The notes under the pieces: generated by a model
The model's database searches: none
What the model saw: only the letters and a program-made list of their open reading frames with translations
What the model was told of the DNA's origin: nothing
Translations under genes and position numbers: made by a program
Part shown: one piece after another, positions 55,689 to 64,000 of the stretch
How positions within the stretch are numbered: the first letter of the stretch is position 1
Layout: each line of letters starts with the position of its first letter
From: Pleurotus djamor
Taxonomy: Eukaryota; Basidiomycota; Agaricomycetes; Agaricales; Pleurotaceae
Reading direction: 5' to 3'
DNA length: 64,000 nt
NCBI GenBank assembly: GCA_029747585.1
Contig: JAPEVF010000101.1
Span: 48,003-112,002 of the forward strand

Positions 55689-58089
55689 CTACTTGGCGCC
55701 AGTAAGGGCCTTCAGCTTGTCTGTTACTTTCTTCGGTAAAGTGACAGAAGCAGCACATTTAGCAGGTTTCTTGACCTCTGCCACATCGAAGGTTGGTTTC
55801 TTTTCGTGTGACTGCCCTCCCCAGCATTTCTAGAAGATCACGATCGCTTAGCATATGAGCGCTTCGGGGAAATATGATAGACACTGACAAAGAACAGGTC
55901 GAACTCTTTGCTCTTGTAAATGTCATGTTCGCCAGCGGGAATTTTCCATTTGAACAGTTTGCCCGCAGCAGACGCGTAGATACGGAAGCCCGAGTCGACC
56001 CAGAAGCAGCCTTGGAATGAGGTTTCTACCCTGCGAACCAAGTCAAAGTCCGGTGTGCGTTTGATCATTCTAGCCTTATGGCTGGCTGATGCCGTCGCAG
56101 TGGCTTCAATCAACGCACGAGCCCAGAGCTCGGCAGCAAGGTGAATATTGAGCTCTGCAACACTCCCACCTGCCGAAACGCCAAAGTTGACTGCCGGAAT
56201 GACGGACGCCTTCAAGAAACCTTCTCTAGGGCGTCACTGAGGTACTAGTGAGATCAGAAACTATTTGCGCACCCTTAGCGTTGACCTCAGCCGAAGCTGA
56301 TATTCCAAAATCTGAATAGCGAAAAATTGGCGAACAACATAAAGAGGACGGAAGGGATTACACGAACCTGACTGTTTGGTACCAAAGTGCGCGTCCTTAC
56401 CCTTTGGCGTCTCTTGGCCATCCGACGAATACCATAAGTGAAGCCCTTCGAAGGTGTATGAGAGCTTTATGTTGGTGTCTATGTTGACTTCCAAGTGTCC
56501 TTCAGCTTTGCCCTTGAGTGAGAAGTACGGGCCAATTGAGAATATTCTGAGAGGGGGGTCAGTCACAGATTATTCCAATCTGGATCACATTGACGTACTT
56601 CGGGATACTGAAACCTGGGAGGCCAAGCTCCGTGATGAGGGAGAGTTCAGGGGGATGGAATCCTCCCTAAGACGAAGCTTCAGCGTCGCGGGCCTGGTCC
56701 ACGTGGAATTGTAACGTCCTTACCGACATCTTGATAGCAATGTTCAAGTTTGCCCACACCTCTCCACTCATACCTGAAACAACTCAATCAGAATACTGAG
56801 CCCATTTCACAAAGGAGAACTCGGTGTACCTCCAAAGGCAGACATATGATCCACCCCCGTTAGACTACCAACCAGTACGATACCGGCATGCATTGTCACT
56901 TCTCCACCAGAAGTAACAGCCACGTTGAAGTCGAGTGCTTGCGAAGTGGAGCATTTAGTTGGCCAATCCGGGCTCTTCTCAAACTTGGCACTTGGGCCAG
57001 TAAGGTTCAGCTTGGTTTCTTGGAGCTCTGGCTTGATGGTTACTTGCGTTGCCTCTGTTTCCGATGCGTAAGTGATACAGAAACACAGATTGGACAGGAA
57101 CGAACTTACTGCTGAGTGTGGTCGAGATGTCCTTCAACTTGTCTCCAACCCACTTACCAGCATTGTGGATCGTCGTAGCTGTGACTTTGACTACATGGTC
57201 TACCCAATCATCAAGGGGGATGACGTTGGAGGCGAGTCTGACGACCGGATGGTATGTCTTCAAGAACCCATAGACATCTCCGATGATCGAGGATACGTCA
57301 ATGTTGGCTTCTCCCAAGAGCTAGCAAGAACGAAAATCAGGGAGAGCGATCCCATGTATGCGCGAGTAACTCGAACTGACCCCAATGAACGCGTAATTGA
57401 TGCTCCTGTAAATATCGAACGGGGTGAGTTGGATATGTCAAGACATGATTCGGAAGCGTACTCAGGACGCTCCATTCTATCAAAGTTTCCATCTATTGTC
57501 ATCTTGTGGACGAGGGGCGAGCTGCCATCTCGGCGCTGGATTTTACTCTGAGTATGTGATGGCAATGTCTGGTCGTCGGCAGTACGCATGTCTGCAATCC
57601 TAGCAAAGGGACCATGACCGCACTACACACAAAGGAGTGAGTAAAAGGGGGTTCCAGAGCATGCATTGTCCCTTTCATACACTTTCGGGTAAGCGGACGA
57701 TCTTGTTGACAGGTCCAGCGTGGTCGAAGACGTTATGACATCCGGATGCTTCGTCATCACTCTCGCAGACGAGGCGTATATCTTGGTCAAGGGTATTTGG
57801 GTCACAGTCAAGAATAACCCAACCCGCCGCGGGGGTAATATCAGTCAGGACTTCCGGAGTTGCCAGCTAGAGCAAGTATGAGTGATCCCGGTACGGAAGA
57901 GAAGAAGGTGCGTGAAAGGTAACTACATACGAGCTTGAAATAACCACGCCAGGCGTTGTCTGCCGGGAGGTCATAATTGCATTCTCCTCCAAAGCAGGGC
58001 TTGCTCCAGTCGTTGACGGCGCTGTTGGCGAGAGCGGATGACAAGTAGACCGCAAGAGAGGCAAGCTGAAGGACAAGCTTGCGAGCCAT
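55689..58089 (-). CDS. large secreted protein of a basidiomycete family, function unknown
   Basis: Signal peptide (MARKLVLQLASLAVYLSSALA). The N-terminal domain has motifs I associate with an uncharacterised mushroom family: DWSKPCFGGECNYDLP, LTDITPAAGWVILDCDPN, QDIRLVCESDDEASGC, NKIVRLPES and (next exon) CGHGPFARIADM. The middle exons read DVYGFLKTYHPVVRLASNV, LDFNVAVTSGGEVTMHAGI and IFSIGPYFSLKGKAEGHLEV (a beta-rich part), and the C-terminal part WKIPAGEHDIYKSKEFDLFF, then KKVTDKLKALTGAK and TAG at 55689. There are at least eight exons. It lies between the two convergent transporters. Role unknown; extracellular or wall-bound is inferred. Confidence 0.7.
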
Positions 58090-58512
58090 GGTAAAGTCTG
58101 GGAGAGACTTGGGGACTTGACGGTCTTTCGTTTGTGCTTAAGTAGGTTCTGAAGTCCATCATCGTGAATCATGAGCGTCAGAAATCAACCTACCATTGTA
58201 TGCTCGTTGAACAGCACCTCTAACCAGCCTCTAATCGAAAGCAGTAAGGGTCTGTTCCAAAGTTCGGAAGACGTAGGTTGACATTGGCCATTGATTCAGC
58301 ACGGATAGCGGAGTGTCAGACCCATTGATATTGGCTTGGTGTATGCTATTAGGCTGTTAGCGCGGGCGATAGCAGGTGGTAGCCTCAAGAGGTGGGAGGG
58401 CGAACTCGAACTGGGCGTACTGCTTGAGGAATGACGTGACATCCTTACTTCCCCCGACCCCTAGCGACATCTGACTAAAAGCGGCAACAAATCCATTGAC
58501 GATGTCTTACTC
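58090..58512. other. intergenic
   Basis: Upstream region of the secreted gene and 3' region of transporter 2. No gene is seen; a GAT-repeat run at 58604-58616 lies within the last intron of the transporter gene. Confidence 0.45.
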
Positions 58513-60855
58513 CTACGCTTTGTGATCTACGATATGTTCAGTGATTTGGCTAACTTCAGTGCAGCGAGCTGAAAGGGAGAGGAATGAGGCATGGAACTAA
58601 GATGATGATGATGATTCATCAAAAATACCTTGCTCTCGCTGCAGAATGGTGGCTCGTCTTTGCTCTGCCGAAACACTGCCAAACACCACATCCATGTCTT
58701 CTAAACTACGACCTCTTGTCTCAGGAATGAGCCTAACACAAATGAGAACATATCCCTCTGATTAATCAAGGGACCCGAGTAGATACTCACACGGAAAATG
58801 CGAGCAAAGCCCCCATATTTATTGCTCCGAAGAAAAAGAAGATCTTGTAGCCCAGGGCGGACAACATTGATGGAGTCGCTTTCGAAATGACAAAATCTTA
58901 GGTGATTCCTGGTTAGCACTCGAGAAAGACATTCGGCGAACACCATTAGATGCTTACTCCAAAGCCACTGAGATGAACTAGCCACTGCTAGGCCATAATG
59001 TCTCGTCCGTGTGGGAAAGATCTCGGAAGAGTAAATCCAAGGAAGCCCGCCCCATCCCACGGCATAGAAGATGACGAATAAATAGATCATCGCAGCCATA
59101 GCCTGTCCAGAAGCCGAGGGGGTGGCGGAGACGGCATCGCCAGGGGATGGTGGAGGATGTGTTTTTAGAATCGCACCAGTGATGAAGAAGACTATCCCCA
59201 TGCCAATCGCAGAGACGATAAATGGGGGCTTGCGTCCGACAGAGTCAACGAGGATGAAGACCAGGATGAGAGTCCCCACGACCTTGAGAACACCATATAT
59301 ACCAGAGGCTAGAAGCGAGCTGCTGTTGCCCGTGTATCCAATCTAGCACAGCGCGGGAACGTTGGTCAGCCTTTGGGAACGCGACAAGTTACCCACCGAC
59401 TCAAAGATTCTCGGGGCGTAATAACTAAAACTCGGGTATGAAAAGAAAAAAAAACCTCCAAATAACGGAGTAACTCACTTGATCGAAGTCTGTCCAGAGA
59501 ACTGTTGCAGTAGAAACGAAGTAAACGCGAGGAAAAAACGAATGAAGTTGCCTTTTCCTAGAAATGCCTCACGAAGACCAAGATCCTTCCTGGCGGCGCG
59601 CTCTTCTTCGATTGTCGCCTCGATTTCGGCCATTTCGTGTATGACGTCATACGAGTTGATAGGTCGTTTTCGTAGATAGGCCAAGTTGCTAATTGCTTCC
59701 TGAGTGCGCCCGACAGACGTCAGCCAACGAGGAGACTCCTGAAGTCCGTTAACTCGGTGTAGCCGGTGGAAAAGGCGTGAAATGTCCAAGGTACCTTAAG
59801 CGTGAGGAGCCCGATGCACATCAGGCCAGCTGGGATAAGTTGAATCCCGAAGGGGATCTTCCAGACCTGTGTTCCGCCATGGATATGGAGGCTTATACCA
59901 TCTGGAAACAGACATTGACCAGGTCGTCCAAGCAGCGTAAATTGAAAGACGCACAGTTGACGAAATACGAAAACATAACCCCGACGACGACCTGAACCGC
60001 CGTAATTCAGTCTCAAGAGGTTGTTTGCAGTAGGCGATAGAAAGACGCACCATGATCTGGAATATACCAGTAATCCTTCCCCGCGCTTCTTTGGGTGCAC
60101 ATTCTGAGATGTATGTCGGTCCGACAGCTGATATACCACCAATTCCGACACCAGAGATCACCCTTCCTGCATAAATCTCGGCTAGTCCTGAGGGACCGCT
60201 GGCAACGGTAGTGAGAATCTAAGGAGAGTGAACGAAAGTCGGGGAAAGCGATGGGATGATACATACAGCGCCAACGATGAAGATGAGCGTGAAGATGAAC
60301 AATGTTTTGAGGCGGCCAATCTTAGCTATAAGGAGCAGATCGTAAGAGCACACTTGGTGATGTGAGAAAGAACCGCACCAGAGACAGGTGCGCTCCCAAG
60401 CGCACCAAAAAAGGCACCAGCCTGGAGGACGGAGACGACATTAGATGTCACAGAATCGATGCGCTTCTGAAGGTGCAGGTGAGCCATGTTTGGAGGGGGG
60501 NATCAAGTATCTTACTTGATCCGCGACTCCGTTGTGAGTAAGTTCGAAATACTCTCGAAAGTAATCATTGGCGACGACACCTGGGGTAAAGTAGGTTAGC
60601 CAAAATTGGCGAAAGCAAGACAAAAATCTCTAGATGAATACCTCCGGCAACACCACTATCAAAGGAAATGGATTTGACATGATGTTCAGACTCAAGGGTA
60701 GGCACTCACGTATCATATCCGAATAGAATCATCCCCCAGAACGCAACAAGGGCGTGAACTAGATCAAGAGACCGTCATCTACGACGCAGTAGATTCAAAG
60801 GTGTCGCCTGCCTACGGTATGCACGGCTATTCCTAAACCTGGGATGGTCGTTCAT
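58513..60855 (-). CDS. MFS sugar-porter family transporter 2
   Basis: Paralogue of the gene at 53243-55602, on the opposite strand. Starts MNDHPRFRNSRAY (ATG 60855), then HALVAFWGMILFGYDT, with the 14-nt micro-exon TGGTGTTGCCGGAG at the same place, then GVVANDYFREYF. Further: AEIYAGRVISGVGIGGISAVG, YISECAPKEARGRITGIFQIM, YGISLHIHGGTQVWKIPFG, ESPRWLTSVGRTQEAI, SGQTSIKYYAPRIFES, DSVGRKPPFIVSAIGMG, WGGLPWIYSSEIFPTRTRHYG, PETRGRSLEDMDVVFG; the end is EHIVDHKA. One ambiguous base (60501) is in an intron. It differs from copy 1 mainly at the C-terminus and N-terminus. Substrate unknown; sugar or quinate-like. Confidence 0.87.
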
Positions 60856-62561
60856 CGGTAAATGTAATGGGAGAGGTGCCCTAAAAGGTTGCGGGCAGGT
60901 GCATCATTCATCTTTTAAATAACATGACTTGAGCGCGAGAATGAGAAGCATTCGGTGAGGAGTAGAAGGCACCAACCTCAGTGGCCAATCATCTGGTTCA
61001 TCAAACCATGTCGAAAGCAGGCTCATGATTCATGTGACGCGGTTGGACTCTCGTTGACAGTCCATCTACGACTTGCAGCGCTTGAGACCTTGGGGAGTTC
61101 AAATCACCGAGAACAGTCCCATTTCAAGCCAATTTTGACAATGAAGGTCTCATGGGGTAAGTACAATCGTGCACAACCATTTCTGAGTTTCGCATGGGTG
61201 AGTATTGATGGAGATTAGCTCAGCCAGGATGACTTACAAAGCTTCATACTTACAAAGATTGCAGAATTCGGTTATTAACTACGCAAATTGAGTCGCCAGT
61301 CACTGAGGCAAAGTTGCAATGGTCTGAGCGATGTCCTAGAAGCAGCGTAAGTGTGGTTGCCTCGGAGCAGCCCAAGTTTGAAGCCGGCATGGCAGAAGAA
61401 GGAGTTTTAGTGGATGCATAATATAAGTATGGTTTCGGCAGGTTGAAGCCAGTTTCAAGCCGGGAGCAGCAATGTGATGGAGGAAAGACGACTGCCACTG
61501 CCAGGGATTCGGGAACAGTGAAAGAAAATGACGTCACGCGTCGGGACACGTGTCCATCATGTCCATCAGTCTTCAGGGGAGCGCGGGCGCTTACTATCCG
61601 ACTTGTCACTTCGCCTTGGACTTGCCGTGGGCGCGTCGCAGCTTGCTGGATCTGATTCTCAAGCCGAAGTCCCATAAAACTAGGTCGTGACCAGTCGATA
61701 TCAGGTTCTCTGGATCCGCTGAGCGCGAGGGAAACTCACTATTGGTGCCTTCATGCAGACCCAAACCGAGAGCAGGTCGATCCATCCGTTCGCCGGTTCG
61801 TCCATATTTCCCGTTTGCATCGTGCTTATAGACCATTTGGCTGCTTTAGGATGGGGTGGACCTTGTTGAAGGTACATTTCCTCAATGTCTCGTAAAGAAG
61901 GGTTCACCGTTGAGGCGTGTGGGTAATTTTCATGTGATGCCTGTCGATGCATGTCAACGCGGGCTTTTATTTGGTCCGTTCGGGTGCTTACTTTGTTTTA
62001 GGACCGCTATCGCGAATGGCAACGGTCAAAGATAGTCGTAGCCTATTGAAAGACACAAAAGTGTCCCCCAGCCATGACTTCAACGCGAAAAATCTATCGC
62101 TATCGAGGAGTAGTTTATAAGATGTCTTCGAGATCAACGGTAGTGAGTTGTTCTACCACTTACGTCCAAGATATGTCTTCTCAACCAACTCAGCTGAAGC
62201 TGCAATACACTGCCGATACACCGCACCGACTCCGCACCTAGCCTCGAGTAAAACGTCAGGAACAGGTCACAGTGGATAAACCCGGTCCATCTCATTCTTC
62301 TTGGGCTACGCTTGTAGTTATCGGAGGTCCAGAGCAAATCCCGGGGGTCAGACAAGCGTGCAAGGCGATGCAACCAAGGGTCGACGAACTGCAACGCTTT
62401 TCTACGAGGAACTTCCATCTATCGAGGTATGGGTGATTTGCCCAAGATCAGCGATTACAATCATGTTGGTGCCACCATCTTCGTTCCTTACATCCTGGGG
62501 TCAACTATCCTGCATCGTATAAAGTAAGTAATTGGATACCACTCACTCACAACTCGCACTC
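60856..62561. other. divergent intergenic region, 1.7 kb
   Basis: Between transporter 2 (-) and the SpvB-like gene (+). Minus-strand open stretches (61250-61675, 61606-61952, 62134-62418) do not connect into a recognisable protein. Confidence 0.45.
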
Positions 62562-64000
62562 ATGGCTGACATCGTTGGTACTCTCTCTGCGCAGCATTCT
62601 GTGGATCCCAATGGATCTCTCACTATCGATGTCACCCTCACGCTTCCCCCTGCAAAGATGGCGCCCAGCTTGACCATTTCCTACCATTCGGCCGCGAATA
62701 ACGCGTCCGCCATTGGTATGGGATGGACGATCAAGGGAGTCTCCTACATCGAACGAGTTGCCGCTACCGTGGCTCAGGACAACATACGAGGTCTGTCGTC
62801 GTGTCCTATGCACGATATGCGCGTCATATATATATATATATATATATATATACNGAATAGGTTCGGTCAACTACAACAGCAACGATCGTTTTGCCCTCGA
62901 TGGCCAACGTCTCATGTCCATCGGGAACAATGAATATCGATACGAGCTCGAAACATGGTCCAAGATCGTTGCACACGGTGACTCCGTGAACCCAGACTAC
63001 TGGGTGGAGTATCTCCCTGACGGAACTCAGAGAACGTTTGGCAACACAACGGTGAGTCATGGTCATCCTTTTGATACGCCTTCCTCAGTCCTGCTCTTCC
63101 AGGACTCCAAAATCAAGGCTGCTGGTGGTAGTGGCACGCGTGCCTGGGGCGTAACCGAGAACATTGACCCCTTCAAGAACTATGTCTCCTACATGTACCT
63201 CAACGACACCAACTCCGGCGCGTTTTACCCGTCCCAAGTTCGGTACGGAGGCAACAAATCGCTGAACGTGTCACACCCGCACCAAGTCGATTTCACCTAC
63301 GTCGAACGACCGGACGTCCTCACTCGTTACGTGGGAGGCTACAAAGTTTGCACCGATAAGCGGCTCTCTACTATTGTTACCCATGTTCAAGGAAAGCTAG
63401 CGCACACGCACACGCTGAGTTACGACGACGCCCCACTCAGCAATGCCAGTCGTTTGACCTCCATTACGCTGAGCGACGCGTCTGGCGCGAAAGTTCGCCC
63501 TCTCACCTTTGACTGGAACAACGGGGACACCTCCGTCTTCGACGCCCCTCGTACTCCCAAACAAATCAAGTCCGACACATCCGCTTCCGTCATGGCGTTG
63601 GATGTCAATGCTACTGGCAAATCAGATCTCGTCTTGGCTACTAAACGCTTTGTTTCCAACGCGTATCAGCTTCATCTTGAAGTCTATCCTTCTGATGACA
63701 ATGGCGACGTCTCTACGACTCCATCGACTACTTTTCAAGGCCTTCCGTATCCGACGCAGCTGTTGCCTTTGGACTTCAACGGCGATGGACGCACAGACTT
63801 TGTACGTATCGTCATCGTGTCTCATGCCCATAACCTCTTCTAACCCCTCCTTTTCAAGCTTCATATTAACACGACCACCTCTGCCCATATCTTGACACTC
63901 ATTATGTCTACGCCCAATGGCTATGTTGCCAAGGACTCGGTCACTTTCACGCCTAGTTATATCGGAGGTTCCTTCTATGTTGGCGACTTCGAGGTGCGTC
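62562..64000 (+). CDS. SpvB/FG-GAP-domain protein (Tc-toxin-like architecture), partial
   Basis: The gene runs off the window. Exons: 62562-62790, 62861-63801, 63859-63993; the next donor (GTGCGT) is at 63994. The N-terminal part matches the SpvB-type domain of bacterial virulence plasmid and insecticidal Tc proteins (GSLTIDVTLTLPPAKMAPSL, SAIGMGWTIKGVSYIER, NDRFALDGQRLMSIG, YWVEYLPDGTQRTFGN, ARAWGV-type region). An FG-GAP/VCBS-like region follows (LDVNATGKSDLVLA and LDFNGDGRTDF), which binds calcium in relatives. There is no signal peptide. Intron 1 holds a 27-bp AT microsatellite. Family proteins are known in some fungi and probably came from bacteria. Whether this copy is toxic is unknown. 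Confidence 0.8.
62826..62852. repeat. AT microsatellite inside an intron
   Basis: Uninterrupted alternating AT, about 13 units, within the 70-bp intron 62791-62860 of the SpvB-like gene. An ambiguous base follows at 62854. Confidence 0.85.

Noticed and set aside
1..64000. CRISPR arrays, rRNA genes, transposons with terminal repeats
   Set aside because: None seen on reading both strands. The only repeats supported are the inverted segmental duplication, the gene paralogues, a 63-bp tandem pair and a short AT microsatellite.

Overview
The window is nuclear DNA of a filamentous fungus, almost certainly an agaricomycete (mushroom-forming basidiomycete). The genes are compact and split by many short introns of about 45-70 bp (GT..AG, often with a CTNA-type branch site). 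Intergenic gaps are 0.2-1.8 kb. Several families seen are typical of agaricomycetes: F-box/LRR proteins, a HET-domain protein, an AIG1-type GTPase, divergent G-alpha subunits and many small secreted proteins. I see no rRNA, tRNA, transposon or CRISPR array. I support about 27 genes, including one F-box pseudogene and one frameshifted HET gene. Exon joins were checked by eye from splice signals and reading-frame phase; no alignment was run.

Left part (1-28 kb). An F-box/LRR gene (57-1686, -) and a small cysteine-rich secreted protein (SSP-A, 1853-2553, -) are followed by the left arm of an inverted segmental duplication (about 4.14-7.19 kb). This arm carries a Ser/Pro-rich 503-aa protein and a 116-aa Gly/Leu-rich secreted protein. 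The right arm (about 23.33-26.64 kb, opposite orientation) carries paralogues of both (566 aa and 116 aa). The 16 kb between the arms is unique. It holds an M35 metalloprotease, a RecQ helicase, a basidiomycete-type protein of unknown function, the broken HET gene, the AIG1-type GTPase, a conserved zinc-finger-like/RG-rich protein and a 161-aa hypothetical. An F-box pseudogene lies outside the right arm.

Middle part (28-39 kb). Four more members of the SSP-A family stand in tandem (SSP-B to SSP-E, 28.8-33.2 kb, +). All five members share 8 core cysteines, the same five intron positions, an 11-nt micro-exon and a similar upstream block about 130-150 bp before the start codon. SSP-E has gained a Pro/Gly/Ser tail. 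Next come about 1.2 kb of apparently decayed sequence, a beta-carbonic anhydrase with a signal peptide, and a divergent G-alpha subunit whose catalytic glutamine is replaced.

Right part (39-64 kb). Housekeeping genes come first: a very large BEM2-like RhoGAP, an F-box protein with a propeller-like body, and TIM50. Then two MFS sugar/quinate-type transporters converge on a large secreted protein; they share a 14-nt micro-exon. The window ends inside a gene with a bacterial-type SpvB/FG-GAP architecture, split by fungal introns.

The housekeeping genes (RecQ, BEM2, TIM50, G-alpha) do not form a pathway. The accessory genes (SSPs, Gly/Leu-rich secreted proteins, protease, HET, AIG1, SpvB-like) look like a lineage-specific set for secretion, defence or recognition that has been shaped by local duplication; that reading is inference.
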